Positions 21,301 to 31,512 of a stretch of DNA of 32,891 nt are shown piece after piece. Origin of the DNA: Dimargaris cristalligena. Lineage: Eukaryota; Kickxellomycota; Dimargaritomycetes; Dimargaritales; Dimargaritaceae. Numbering within the stretch: the first letter of the stretch is position 1; each line of letters begins with the position of its first letter. The translations under genes were made by a program, and so were the position numbers. Location of the stretch: the NCBI GenBank assembly GCA_027576995.1, contig JANBQC010000306.1, forward strand, positions 1-32,891. Reading direction: 5' to 3'. The notes beneath the pieces are model-generated. The model worked only from the letters and a program-made list of their open reading frames with translations, had not been told where the DNA came from and did not search any database.

Positions 21301-21408
21301 AAGAAGCAGGTCCGGGAGCGTTTGAACGACTACTTCCGCTGCGACTTGACACCCAAGAAGGATTTTATCAACTCGAGCATTGAATTGATCCTGCAGGGCA
21401 AGCTCTAA
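15373..21408 (+). CDS. Chitin synthase with N-terminal myosin-motor-like domain (class V type)
   Basis: An uninterrupted 2011-residue frame starting at ATG 15373 (CCATGG context) after a C/T-rich leader. Domains: motor-like 1-780, with P-loop GMAGSGKS at 120-127, switch I-like SNSTRYG at 173-179 and switch II-like DQYGFQ at 406-411; a low-complexity linker to about 930; membrane segments near 941-960 and 977-1001; a cytochrome-b5-like region from about 1005; another membrane segment near 1252-1275; and the GT2 chitin synthase core with DADTE 1458-1462, LPGCF 1526-1530, GEDRYL 1570-1575 and the catalytic QRRRW 1610-1614. Several C-terminal membrane segments follow, then WGNTR at 1732-1736, a Met/Pro/Gly-rich linker, and a DEK-C domain at about 1955-2011. 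It polymerises UDP-GlcNAc into chitin at the plasma membrane, and the motor domain links it to actin-based secretion at sites of wall growth. All synthase motifs are intact. The switch II Glu of true myosins is Gln here. Confidence 0.97.
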   Translation: MGKRGNSRTNDPLAAGEACEDLSQLSSSANEATVTQALRQLASQDRPYVHIQPSVLVAVNPNPALPIFDETTNQFYVEQCYRVFDPQLKQNVLPHAFQTAARAYFHLRRLGQDQSIVLSGMAGSGKSQSYRHIINQICSLATHAKKEQKSHTQLHNTLTVLEAFGNAGTMYSSNSTRYGMFQEIQFNERGRVIGAKTLTYSLERFRVTNVPTNERNFHIFYYLLQGSSAQERSTYQLHDAAHFRYMTPMADVAKSRFSRTSYIETDHSDKSTKLEDLKAALRAVGLKSRLQTQMFQLLAGILHLGNIEFDEAENAQESASIRNPEVLATVANFLGVNAATLEGALTYKTKLVGSELCTVFLNLEAAEKQRDALARVLYSLMFTWLVEYINKRSCHDSPANFIGVLDQYGFQANPLNRFENFCVNFANEKLHHYVLTDIMADDSALNDEIVCDGIPLPQVAYLPLLTSYGLFQGPQGLVEVAHNFAANSALTDSVKWDSDLYGQFTQAGSAHPSFSAGNPPSVRGKKVTAGTFMVKHFVQPVQYTIDQFNTKNTETTLPPDFINLFRESGHNIFVNGLFNSTAIATEAHPSNQETVVAAQQSTKPTRRPTRKFTKRVPRNRVDGANASSTDAAALKKAHESSQGQGETTILAELNSTLTDLFAATDETKVWHIMHVRPHPTDATAGAFDPDFVKQQVKAMALPDIVRRRPVEFTIGFTFDEFVTRYQTLLGHLEGIARSPLQKVEAMAAGSGWKANVNFAVGHSKVFFTEETWKGLEDNLRYSEKGERTTDRGSRYDGGHQNMGQDPATGGYIGGDDSRSVISGYHDGNGSDQGLLNSAQDVRHHQQATPPRRFMGAAALGHNGYDSDAGSVAASDDEFLHGGGARRGFNGHDEKTMYGSEMGDNSQTFNRQPNDMPKEALADAEPAGEAVEEYEVDRTRRCWVATTWALTWWIPTFAISMCGRMKRPDIQMAWREKVAICLLIGILWAVVLFYILGFSLLMCPKQYVYSSQDVGFHQGDEDMWVYLRGSVYDVSNMGNMQHGAVSGRAAATTDEILSFAGQDINSTFPIAIAAACPQLVDSSEDQYYTVFLDTDLTLNNPNNFPFTHNAGRTGLTTKMQDPQFLYKTAIPAMKRMRKGDVVWKREWITEHRKKEGYRWGVINDEVFNLNDYFLSKSNHQSTENIPGILNYSFLDSRIESLFSADPTTPLDLTEYWNTKIPSNVRAKSYTCMKNLFYVGKIDTRDDIMCTFPYYLLLASSVLLVAVIAIKFLCALQLSPKRKPQDHDKFVICQVPCYTEGEDGLRRTIDTLAGLEYDDKHKLIFLIADGNIIGSGNDRPTPRIILDILGVDPKLDPDPLSFQSIGDGAKQHNMGKVYSGLYEFEGHVVPYIVVVKVGKPSERSRPGNRGKRDTQVLLMNFLNRVHFDSPMAPLELEIFHQMKNIIGVHPSLYEYILQVDADTEVLPDALNRLIACTVHDSRIIGLCGETRLANEDFSLTTMIQVYEYFISHHMAKAFESLFGSVTCLPGCFSMYRIRTVKGQPLIIHNNIIEAYSENRVDTLHKKNLLSLGEDRYLTTLMMKYFPNYKLKFTSDAQCLTIAPDKWSILLSQRRRWINSTVHNLVELVFLPELCGFCCFSMRFIVFIDLFGTLAMPVTIAYLGYLLYLAISGTNDVGYVSLILLAAVYGLQALIFLIKRQWQHIGWMIIYILAIPLFSFFLPVYSFWHFDDFSWGNTRVVVGDNKKAIVITDEGKFDPKDIPLKKWAQFEQEMWEVQSNGSQDSRPASRAHTHQSNRPMSTMSHALPQMPMPGPFNTGGRPGSRAGDMMSQYGGATSGSTNAPMLPPTAIGGPLDMGMNNRPMSSMSSQYHPGPGAGNMMPPRSSHYVSMVGPPDYRNSRGVSQMMPHEMGGGPLGMDYPARPGSAASHYSQQNAPHHPQSFYMGTGAPGSFEHLPSDDEVLQEIRNILATANLMTITKKQVRERLNDYFRCDLTPKKDFINSSIELILQGKL

Positions 21409-24157
21409 ATGTCATTCGTGGTTAGCAGATTATACGATCCCTTTGCCTTAGGGCCACCGTCATTCCTGCTCCACCTCTTATATATATTTATATATATATA
21501 CTTTGCCTCGACTTCTAATTCCTAAAATTCTTACTCTCTAGCCCCAGTCCTTTTTCCATATTGTTGCCGTTTGTTCCCTATTCGGCCCCCGTTTTACATT
21601 TAAATTGGCTCAACACCCCCATGTCATTTATATTTATTTTTCATTGGTAGGAAATAACAAAACCCTCCATGATTACTCAATTGTGCCTCTTTCTTCATCA
21701 AATACTTCCCTTTTTGTCGCTTACCCAGCTTTAGTTTAGAGGTAACTACACATGAGGGTGTGTACTTGGTCCCCATACTATTACAAGTTCCGTTTAGTTC
21801 CTCTCCACGGCGTGTGCCTTGAGGGGGGAGACTTTCGAGAAAACTCTGTATCTCCAAATACCACACTTTCCCACTTCCTCTCTCACTAGTCTCTTCCTAA
21901 TTTCTTTTATATACCGGGTTTCCATCCACCGTTATAGTAGTACATTCAATTAATATTCGTTGTTCTTGCTTCCAACCCCATCCTCTAACCCGCCCCCAAT
22001 TCATTATTCCGTATCACTCTCTTTTTTTTTCTTCTTAATACTATTACTTACCCATTAGTTGACAATCTTTCAGTATATTTGTGCCCAGTCTTTTTTCCAT
22101 CTTAACTTCTAATAGTTTGTCTCCCATATCCATCTTCCCCCATTGCAAATTCAATACAGTTTCAATCAAGCGATCGAATCCCTAAATCAAATAAGGATTG
22201 CATTTTAAGTAAGAATTTGGACGCGCGGCATACTATGAGTCAGGGCTGTATAGTGGGTTGGTGAGTTGGTTTTGAACACGATATAGTGCTGGCTGGGGCT
22301 TGTTAACTGTGATCGACTAGGCGAAGTAGGCTGGTGTTAAATAAAAGATGGAGTTTATGTTAAGAAGTACTACTATTATGCCCCACTGGTTAAATAAGAA
22401 ACTTAAAATAAAAATCATGAAATCAGCTATAGTCCATCGATCCGAGTGGTTTCGAGCCCTCTTAATTTAATTTAATAAGAATCTGGATCCATCTTAGGAG
22501 GTAAAGCACACCACCTATCCACTTACCAGCTTTTATACCGACTGCCAATGCCAAATAATTCTAAAGTTATAGAACTAGGTTGAAATAGCTTTCTCACCAC
22601 CACTACCATCACCACCAACTACGATCATAGGACACTTAAGAGAGAAGCCCTTATTCCCAAAAAAAGGGATAGGTCGATGATCCACGTCTTTCACCCCCTC
22701 CCTCCTCACATTAACCCGGCCAGGTCGCATTGCTCATTAGTCTGACCCAGGTTACTGTAAATTATATTCATGTCAAATCACGATTTTATCTAATCAAAGG
22801 TAGCTAATGACAGCAATGGTCATGCTTGTGCTTCAAATACAGATAGTTCATTAAAATGTCATTTGGTGGCGTCACCTACACATCCTATAAACTATTAGGT
22901 TTAGACGGAAAGCGGGTTTCTGGTCTACATTAAAGCAAAAAATTAAAGAAAGGGGGCTCTGCTGCCCCACAAGGTGGAGTTGCCCCTATTCGGAATATAG
23001 GTTAGAACTGGGGATACCCCCCGACATAAATTAATGCATTTTTTCCAATTTATGTCTCAGACTCATCAAGCAACCCCGATTTGAGGCCATCTAACCAGCA
23101 ATACAATTGTCATTCCGGGTTTATAGGTTAAATTCAAACAAGAATATAGCTGTGACACCTCCCATATCCCAGTAATTTATGGAAGAATATCAATATATGT
23201 ATATAGAGAGGGAGTGGGGGAGAGCAAACCACGTGTGTGTATGTAAATAGATAATAAAGACCACCCTAAAATAAAATGTAGGCAGCCTAGATAAAAAAAG
23301 AGCCAACATGTTAAATGCGTGTTCGAAATTGAAAGGAAAATAAAGGTAGAGCAAGAGATCCTGGGAAATAAGCAAAAGGGGAACGAAATATAACGTGATG
23401 TAGTGTATAATAATAATAAATACGGAGATTAAAAGCAGGCATTTAAAGAAATAGAGAGAAATGGACGATAGAGAGCCAATTATGGGGATATAAATAGCCA
23501 AAAGGGCAACCTAAGCCAATTGAATCGAGGTGATAAAATATATCGAAAGTGAGACCAATATAAATAAATACAAGTCTGGTTGAAGGCGAATGAATAAGCG
23601 AATATAGAATGGAAACGGCAACAGCCGACTGGGTATTGTTAAGCAAAAAAAAATGGAAAAAAATAGATTTCATGAAAAATGGAATAAACCCGAATTGGAA
23701 TCAAGCCATTGGCCCATCCCTTCCCCTCTGACTCAATAGAATCCCCACGGGTAGATTGCGAACCCCAAGAAGTCCTTCACCCTCTATAATAGGTCGCGGA
23801 GGTTGGGGAATGAGTGGGTTGTGTGGAACTCTAAACTCATATGAAACAATAGAACGAGCAACTACAAATTAATGGACGAAACGCCACTGATGATGTTGAT
23901 TTTTGTATAGGATAATATATAATAATAATAATAATAAAAAGCGGGGGCTAAAAGCTAGGACTAATATCGGGAAACGCAAAAGCTATAAGCGCAACCGTGC
24001 GGATGGTAGAAAGCCTTCAAAATATATTTGATACGAAGCAGTCCCATCCAAGTATATGTATATATATATAAAGAATTAGGGGCAACACTATATATGTAAT
24101 CATCACACACCTCATTGGGCTCAAAGAGCAAGCGCGAATATAATAAGTAGCCAGCAA
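21409..24157. other. 2.75-kb convergent intergenic region with mirrored pyrimidine bias
   Basis: Both flanking genes end here. Plus-strand DNA after the chitin synthase (about 21450-22140) is T/C-rich. The part near the phosphatase-subunit gene (about 23190-23700) is A/G-rich on the plus strand, hence T/C-rich in its transcript. Small open frames in these low-complexity parts look like artefacts. A perfect inverted repeat lies at 23023-23056 and an AAT microsatellite near 23922-23940. No gene is supported. Confidence 0.55.
23023..23056. repeat. Perfect 10-bp inverted repeat, 14-nt loop
   Basis: GACATAAATT at 23023-23032 and AATTTATGTC at 23047-23056 can form a 10-bp stem. Without a following U run on either strand it does not look like a classical terminator, and fungi do not use such terminators for mRNA. 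Its role is unknown. Confidence 0.4.
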
Positions 24158-27100
24158 TTATGATTTGTCAGCACTGGTGTTAAACGCCGCCGCTGGTCGC
24201 GGATCGGCTGACGCATCGGAGGCGGATGGTGGCGGGGCAGTATCGGCCTGTTGAAAATCGCTAAATTCGGTATCCTCTTCGAACTGATCCATCATCGTTG
24301 GAGCTGCTGACTGGTCGTTTCCAGTAGCAGCTGTGGTAGAGGCGGCCTGCTGCTGAGAACCACTGGGACGGGAAGCACCGTTGCCGGAATCCGTTTGGAA
24401 ATCGAAGCCTTCTTCGGTGATGACCTCCTTGAAAGGACTCGACCGGCCGTCGGATTGGGTTTCAAAAGCCTGGAGGAAATCAGCAGACCAGTCAGCCACA
24501 GTCAAGAGTTCAGTGCCAGCCATACTAGGGCTGGCGGCCACCATGGTGGCATCGGCGGTACTTAGTCCGTCGGGCTTGGTACCGGAAGTTGTAGGACCTC
24601 CAGTACTTGAAGTCGCACCATTATTGCTGCCCGCGGGACGCTTCTCGCCGGCGTGAGAGACGGAGGAAGATCCCGCCGCAAATGACTCGTCAGCCTCGTC
24701 GTCGCTGCTGTTCTCGAAGGTGCCTAGGGAGGATCGCCGGTTGTTAAATACATCGGCTTCGTTCCCCAGCTTAGCCAGAGTAGGATTAGTGGCGGTACCG
24801 GTGGAATAATCAGGGTCGCTAAGGACCATGGCGTTGTCCGAATTAGGGTGCATAAGGGTGTTATTACTGGTGGTGGGCAGGTTCCGATCAAAAGTGAGTT
24901 CTTTACGATACTCGTTAATCCATCCAATCTCGGCGTCGTCGTCATCCCCCTCGTCGATGACGTCGTTTTCATCGTCGGAGGAGTTGCCGGCTAGGTGTTC
25001 CGGTAGTTCCGATGTGATTTGATGGCTTAGGTACCGGACGAACTGATCGCCTTCCATGCCGGCCCCTGTTCCACCCAGTAGACCTAGGCCTCCCATCCGA
25101 CCCATTCCTCCGCGAATACCGTTGTAGCCCTCTTCATCCTCATCGTCATCGTCGTCATCATCGTCATCATGAGGACCGTCCTCGTCCATATCTTCGTTCA
25201 TGGATTCCATGTACGACGAGTCTTGCAGACGGGCCAGCATGTTGATGTTATCGGTGGGCTTTTCGCCGCCGAGGGGCAGACGGTCCCGCTCCCGGGCTTC
25301 CCGTAGGGCCGCGACAAACTCCCGCCAGGCCTCGTCGTTCATGTATTCCTCGAGCTGCTCGAGCAGGGGCGAGGTACAGCGCTCAAAGAGCCGCACCACT
25401 TCTTCGGCGATGCCAGTGAGGTGGCCCATATAGCCAATCCGTACGCCCTTGGGCTTCTCGCATTCGGCCTGGTTTAACCGGTGGGCCTCGGCAATCCGGG
25501 TGGTGAGCTTGGCGTCCTTGAAGGTCGTCAGGATAAGGGCCCGGTTGCACTCCAGGGCGAAGGGCAGATTGAGAATCTGGTGAAGCATATCAAACACCAC
25601 CGAGTGAAGGAAGTTATTCCAGGGGAATTGGAAGAAGAGGTCGAGGCACATGGGGACCACCGAGTGCTCGATCATCTTCCATTTCAGGAGCTGGCCGACG
25701 GGGACCCGGTCGAGGTTAGACGGGATGGAAATACCGCTGGCGCCTAGGGCAGCCGCGGCATCTTTAGGGGTACCGTCGGCAGAATCTATGGCAACATTGT
25801 CCCCGGTAGTGGAGGGTACGGAGTCGATGGGCATGTCCCGCGGGGGTGATACAGACATGGTATCGTCAGCAAGAGCGGCGGCGGAGGGATTGGATCCGTC
25901 GGCGGAGGCGCTCTCGGTGCCTTCAGGGGCTACATTAAGTTTGTACATGTTAGAACAATGGAGTAATTCGGCGAAGAGTTCGCCCACCCGGAGCCGCTCA
26001 AAACCCAGGGGTTCGGCCTTGTTAGGCCCTACGGCCTGCACCTTGGACCGATGGCGGGGATGGAGCAGAAGCTCCTTGAACTGACCCAACCGGTGGGACA
26101 CTGCCCGCATCAGATCACTTAGGTCCACGGGCACCATGACGTTAGTGGGGGAGTAGTTGGGGTTGGCCTGGGGGGACACCACATTATCAGAGTAGTTGCG
26201 GCGGATGAGCTCGATGAAGATAAACACGCCATTAACAAGGGTGGAGGTGGTGTTGGGGGCATTAGGGTCCAGCATGTAGTCCATGATACGGGACACGATG
26301 GCCTCGCTTTTAAGTTCACCGACGAGGCAGTTGGTGCCGATGGAAGGTTGGTCGGGGTTATTGCATTGGGAAATGGAGATAATATCTATTAGGACTTGGC
26401 CGGCCATGGAGTGGGTCTGTTGGAGGAGTAAATAATGGTAATGCAGATTTATGTGGGGTGAATGCAGGTGAGTGACGGGTTGGAATATTTTGCCACGACA
26501 TGGTGCAGGAATAGTAGTATGGGCAATGTGATGAAAATAGGCTACTTACATCTACATCATTATGGGGGTCCAAAAGGTCGACAAGGCGCGATACTAGATT
26601 TTGAGAGCTAAGCCACTGTGGAACAGCGGGGAGGGTACATGTGGATAGGTATATATATATATATATATATGCCCAAGCGAAGAATTGGATTATGTTAATA
26701 TAGGAAAAGGGTATGAGGATCGATTAAGGGGGATATGCGCATACAATCACGAAGATCAGATCAATGATTGTATCAGTAGGAGTCGATTGGCTCTGGGGAA
26801 TAGAATGAAAAAGAGAGAGAGAGAAGGGGGGAGAGGACACATGCGCGCATATCACCACCACCACCTTATAAAGTAAGGTACAGGGCCAAAAGGAAGTGGG
26901 TAGCGTGCATACACCATGAAGGGAGTGTCCAACTATCTACCTGTCAAACAAGCAACGTACCTCGGAAATGCCAGCTCCGACGGGGATTTCCTCCAAACTG
27001 ATAAGCTTAAGCAACAAATCGATGATGGCGGAGGTTTCGATATGGTTCAAGAACTGGGACACCACGTCGGGCTGGGCCTTGATGTAGTCCAGAATCTTAA

Positions 27101-27497
27101 CGGGCTCCTTCTGCAGGAACGCGCACATGACGCGGCTAAAGTAGCTGGCCTGGAGGAATTGCAGGGGGCGATCCCCGGCCATGTAACTCCAGAGGCGATC
27201 CAACAGCTCCGGGTGCTCCACCACCACGGTGGCGAACAGGGGTTTGTCGACGGACAGGATTTCGCAGGCCAGGTAGGTATGGCGACTGGAAAGCTCTTCG
27301 AACTCGGGGGAGACTACGTAGTCGATGAGGCGCAGCAGCACGCCCGGTTCGGCCAGATGGTCCAGGAGAAGAGTGTTTTGGCCTTTGACCTCCTGCAGCA
27401 GGTCATCCTGCTCAAAGAGCTCCTCTATGGTCAGGTCGGGTTTGTCCAGCAACTGCCGGATGTTAGACGGCTGTTGTAAACCGAAACGCCAGAACAT
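24158..27497 (-). CDS. SAPS-family regulatory subunit of Sit4/PP6 phosphatase (three exons)
   Basis: Exons 26961-27497, 26550-26615 and 24158-26416, all phase 0 (introns of 345 and 133 nt), give 953 residues. The start MFWRFG matches the MFWKF opening of metazoan PP6R proteins. Recognisable blocks are TLTEL-like TIEELFEQDDLLQE, ILSVDKPL, ETSAIIDLLLKLI, the 22-residue middle exon WLSSQNLVSRLVDLLDPHND, then GQVLIDII, WNNFLHSVV and YMGHLTGIAEEVV. Together these cover the helical-repeat SAPS domain. The C-terminal 400 residues are acidic and Ser/Thr-rich, with a run of ten Asp near 25140-25185, typical of yeast Sap proteins. Sap/PP6R proteins bind the catalytic subunit and direct it in cell-cycle, nutrient (TOR) and secretory signalling. 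I cannot tell which of the SAP4/155/185/190 paralogues is closest. Confidence 0.94.
26650..26671. repeat. AT dinucleotide microsatellite in intron 1 of the SAPS gene
   Basis: About ten AT units within the 345-nt first intron, which is the longest in the window. It is similar to the repeat in intron 1 of the capping-protein gene. Confidence 0.9.
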
Positions 27498-27502
27498 CGT
27501 AG

Positions 27503-27560
27503 GTATGTGTGCGTGTGTGGGTAGGTGGGTGTGTGTATGTGTGTGTGTGTGTGTGTAGGT
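27503..27560. repeat. GT-rich microsatellite adjacent to the SAPS start codon
   Basis: An imperfect GT/GGTA tract whose longest pure part is about 27537-27555. It lies within 10-60 nt upstream of the ATG, so it is probably in the 5' UTR as a CA-rich run. Confidence 0.85.
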
Positions 27561-28964
27561 GCACGGGGGGGGTGTATGCGTGTGTGTCTGGGGTGCGGTG
27601 GTGATAAGAATAGCAGAGTGGCGGGAACGGAAGGGTGTTTATGTGGAAGGATAATCAGCTAACCAAGGAGCAACCGGATCGGACGCGTGATGAGATGGCG
27701 GCGAATGAGGAAAAGGGGAGGGAGGGGTGAGAGAAAGTGGGAAAGAAACGGGAAGAAAAGGGAAAGGGCAAGTGAGAGAAGGAAGAAAGAGAGAGAGGAG
27801 AGGAACACCAACCAAAGGGTATCCGGATCCGGGAAGAGCGGAGTGTATGTTTTGTATGGCGAGAGTGGTTCACTACTGGACCGTGGTGGATATAGAAGAA
27901 GAGACAACAAAAGACCCCGCCAATGCAAAGTAAGCGGGAGAGAGAAAGAGAGATTAAACCAGAGGGAGGGGCGTACAATAAAATAAGCAGGGAATCAGAC
28001 GACTAGAAATCAGCCAGGCCAAGGGAAGGAGAAGATAAAGGAGGGAAAGAGGAGGTGGGGAAAGGGCTGTATTGTTATTAGGAAGGAGCTGCTTGCTGCT
28101 ACCCCCTCCCCCACAGGGCTGATCGGTTATCGAGTCTCTCTCTTAACACACTTAGCGAGGGGATTATTGTGAAGGAGGCACTTGGAAAAAACACCCCGCC
28201 CCGCCCCTATTCCTTCCCCCAAAGGTACTAACTAAACTAAAGAGGCGAGTATACTATGTAATAAATAATCCTTTACCTACACCTACCCATGGTAGTACTC
28301 TGCCCTTCAAGGTAGGTTGCAAATTCTACCCATTGTCCTAACCGCTCGATAACTCTCTCTTTCTCTCTCCCTCTCTCTCTACCTTCTGAATCATCTAGCC
28401 AACCAGCTTACGTGGCCCACCCGGCCAAATCCAATATTCCGGAACGCCTTGGCTTCCGTAGCGCGGGGTGCTTCTTAACCCCGCCCCTTATCCAGCACAC
28501 TTCCTCGGATGTGTCGCCTATTTGGTGGTTACTGTCGTCTCTCCCGCCTACGCCAAAATGGAGAAGCGCTTTTTCTCATATGAAGGGTCACAGTGAATAG
28601 GCGGGAATGGAGGAGAGGAGAGAGGCCCACCCAGCAAGCATAAAAGCGACCAATGCACATTTACCTCTCTCTACTCTACCTGCACATGGCACACACCCGA
28701 CCAGGTGCTGATCAAGCTGCCGCCGCCAACCTAGCAGGGCGTGTGCAGTTGGAAGAGAGCCCGTCCGGGTGGACTCAGGTCCCAAGGTGTAGGAGACTGT
28801 TGGCCAACTGACTAACTAACTAGCCAACTACTCTTCATGGTACACATTGGGGCGTTGTGATTTCCCGGCATCATTCATCATTTATTATTATTACTCCTTC
28901 TATTAATATTACTCTTATTCCTGATATCATAGCCATGGCCATGGTCATTATTGGTATTGTTATT

Positions 28965-28987
28965 GTTGTTGTTGTTGTTGTTGTTGT
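28965..28987 (+). repeat. GTT trinucleotide microsatellite
   Basis: About seven GTT units in intergenic DNA. A shorter GTT run occurs near 14403-14414. Confidence 0.85.
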
Positions 28988-29886
28988 GATTACTGCTGCC
29001 GTCCGACCAAACACGCCAACCAACTCAACACTGCATCCCTGGAGATTATCTTAGGCATCGGTTTCAATAGTACGGTAGGGTAAGCCATAATCTGGGTAGG
29101 GAAGGGAGAGGATACTCTAAGGTGGTGGTGGTGAATGAGAAACCTCCCTTACCCTCCCCCCGCACAGGCATCCCTGAATATAGGAGGAGTCCTGTGCCTC
29201 GGCTGGGGTACCGCTGTGTGTCTTCACCCCGCTCTTTTCCAGTGCATTCGGCAATGCTTCTCCTAAGTCCAAGCACATACCCCCCACCCTTCCCTCCATA
29301 CTCCGCCCCCTCTAGTGTCCTCCATGTACCCCCCCCTTCTTCCATAGCTTCACTATATACACTTTTCTCCTCTTCGAATCTGACACTACTGGAATCTACG
29401 GGGGTCCCTCCCCCTGTCTAGCCCTGCTCAAGAATTAGAAAATCCCAAGAATGTAATTAAAAGGGTGTTGAGTGTAGTAAAATAACACCTGCTGTCCCCC
29501 CCCAAAAAATAATAAGTATCGGTATCGCTGACCAGCTGGGCTTTCCCCATATGCGATTCCACCAGTGCTCGTTGACTTAATTCAGAATGATGGTCACTTT
29601 AAACACCTAGCCAATCCACATCCGACCCAGAGGGAAAAAAACAGTCGAAATCCCCACCCACTAGCCAATGGAACCGAGGATTCTTAGTAATAGACAGAGC
29701 TCAGAACCCCCCCCCCTCCTTTCTTATAAAATGTTGTATCAAAACTTTTCAGTAAGATTTAATGTAGTTATAACCCGAGTGGCAGAACCGGCGATAATCT
29801 AACCGGATGAAGGAGGTATGGTTCAGCCCTGTTCTATCCTGAGCCTACCTACAGTCCCTATAATACCTCAAATAAATCCGTCCAGT

Positions 29887-31512
29887 CTAATGCATGGTGG
29901 GCATGTTCACGCTGGCCCGAGTTTCACCGGCATCTTCGGCCCGCCACAGACTGGTGACCGTCTTAATGCCCGTGTAAAAGTTAATGCCGTTCCGCCCGTA
30001 GAAGTTAATATCCCCGAGGAAGGAGCCCCGCGAGCCGGTGAACGAGAACATGGGCAGGGGTACGGGAATGGGCACGTTGATACCGATTTGGCCGACATCG
30101 ACCTCGTGCTGGAATTTACGCGCGGTGGCGCCCGAGCGGGTGAAGATGGCCGTACCGTTGCCGTAGCGGTTCTGGTTGACCAGGGCGATGGCCTCGTCCA
30201 AAGTATCGACTTCGAGGCACACCAGCACGGGACCGAAGATTTCCTCCTGGTAGCATTTCATGTGGGGCTTGACCCCGGTGAGAATCGTGGGCCCAATGAA
30301 GTTGCCCTTTTCGAGCCCCGCCGCCACCGTGACTTGGCGTCCGTCGAGCAGCAGCTCGGCCCCTTCGTCCACCCCCGACTGGATCAAGGAGTGGATACGT
30401 TGCAGGGCCTGGGGGGAAATCACGGGCCCGACGTCCGTCTGGGCGTCGAACCCACTCCCCACCTTGAGCTCCTGGGCGCGGGCCAGAATATCCGGGATCC
30501 ACTCACGGCTGGATCCCACAAAAACAACGGTTGACAGGGCCATACAGCGCTGACCCGCGGCACCAAACGCCGCCCCGGTCAACTGGTTCAGGGTGTGGTT
30601 CCGGTCGGCATCGGGCATGATGATGCCGTGGTTCTTGGCCCCCAGATTGGCCTGCACCCGCTTGCCGTTGCGGGTCCCGCGCTCGTAAATGTGTTTACCG
30701 GCGTGGTCAGATCCCACGAAACTAATGGCCCGGACACTGGGGTGGTCGCAGAGGAAATTGACCGTGTCCACCGCCCCGTGGACCACGTTCAATACCCCCG
30801 CGGGTAGCCCCGCCTCCGCCGCCAAGCGGGCCAGGATTTGCGTGGCCCCAGGGTCCCGCTCCGAGGGCTTAATCAAGCTGGTGTTGCCGCAGACGGTGGC
30901 GATGGGGAACATCCACAGGGGGATCATGGCCGGGAAGTTAAAGGGACAAATACCCGCGGTGACCCCCAGCGGTTCCCGGATGGTGTAGGTGTCCATATCC
31001 TTGGCCACCGCCAGCATCTGGCCCATGGTGAAATCGGTGATCCCGCAGGCGGCCTCCACCACCTGCAGGCCCCGCAGCACATCGCCCTGGGCGTCGGCGA
31101 AGGTCTTGCCCTGTTCGGTGACAATACTTTTGGCGATGGTGTCCATATTGGCCCGAATAAGGGCCTGGTATTCCAGCATGACGCGTTGCCGGGTCAGGAT
31201 GGACGTTTTGCGCCAGGTTTGGAAAGCGGCGGCGGACGACCGGGCGGCCTCCTCCAGTTCGTCGGGAGTGGCCTGCGGAACGAGACTGACGACCTCTTGG
31301 GTGGCCGGGTTGCGCACTTCAATCCAGTCCTTGGTCCGGGACTCGATAAACTCGCCGTTGATGTAGAGCGGGGCCTTGGTCGGGGTAGCGCCGGGGACCG
31401 AGGTGGCAAGGGCGCGGGCGCCGGTGCGAAGGAGACGGCCGGCCAGGGTGGTCGTGGGGGTCACCCGCGAACCAGCGGCCAGCAAGGAAAACTTGGAGCT
31501 AAGGGCAGACAT
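29887..31512 (-). CDS. Methylmalonate-semialdehyde dehydrogenase (acylating), mitochondrial
   Basis: A single exon of 541 residues starting at ATG 31512. The first 35-40 residues are rich in Arg, Ser, Leu and Ala and almost devoid of acidic residues, as in a mitochondrial presequence. Family blocks follow: [52 protein letters not shown], the Gly-rich [29 protein letters not shown], the catalytic Cys in GQRCM (C323), [14 protein letters not shown] and [14 protein letters not shown]. Asn in the AKNH block where most aldehyde dehydrogenases carry the general-base Glu is diagnostic of the CoA-dependent ALDH6 group. It converts methylmalonate or malonate semialdehyde to propionyl- or acetyl-CoA with NAD+, in valine, thymine and beta-alanine catabolism. 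The length is typical. Confidence 0.96.
   Translation of the reverse strand: MSALSSKFSLLAAGSRVTPTTTLAGRLLRTGARALATSVPGATPTKAPLYINGEFIESRTKDWIEVRNPATQEVVSLVPQATPDELEEAARSSAAAFQTWRKTSILTRQRVMLEYQALIRANMDTIAKSIVTEQGKTFADAQGDVLRGLQVVEAACGITDFTMGQMLAVAKDMDTYTIREPLGVTAGICPFNFPAMIPLWMFPIATVCGNTSLIKPSERDPGATQILARLAAEAGLPAGVLNVVHGAVDTVNFLCDHPSVRAISFVGSDHAGKHIYERGTRNGKRVQANLGAKNHGIIMPDADRNHTLNQLTGAAFGAAGQRCMALSTVVFVGSSREWIPDILARAQELKVGSGFDAQTDVGPVISPQALQRIHSLIQSGVDEGAELLLDGRQVTVAAGLEKGNFIGPTILTGVKPHMKCYQEEIFGPVLVCLEVDTLDEAIALVNQNRYGNGTAIFTRSGATARKFQHEVDVGQIGINVPIPVPLPMFSFTGSRGSFLGDINFYGRNGINFYTGIKTVTSLWRAEDAGETRASVNMPTMH

Larger units (their letters stand above)
27498..29886. other. 2.39-kb intergenic: SAPS promoter and MMSDH 3' flank
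   Basis: Immediately upstream of the SAPS ATG lies a GT-rich microsatellite tract (about 27503-27560). Next comes a strongly purine-rich plus strand (about 27670-27990), which is C/T-rich in the SAPS transcript direction. Further on are a TC-rich run (about 28351-28380), a GTTGGCCAAC palindrome (28799-28808) and a GTT microsatellite (28965-28987). Open frames here coincide with low complexity and match nothing. The MMSDH 3' UTR lies at the far end. Confidence 0.55.

Noticed and set aside
22440..22475. GGTTTCGAGCCC resembling a tRNA T arm
   Set aside because: No acceptor or anticodon stem could be built from the flanking AT-rich sequence.
23190..23673. Minus-strand open frames rich in Leu, Phe, Ile and Tyr
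   Set aside because: Their composition reflects A/G-rich plus-strand DNA in a 3' flank; no ordered domain.
27655..27986. Overlapping open frames on both strands, Arg/Glu/Lys-rich or Ser/Leu/Phe-rich
   Set aside because: Both arise from one purine-rich tract upstream of the SAPS gene and look like low-complexity artefacts.
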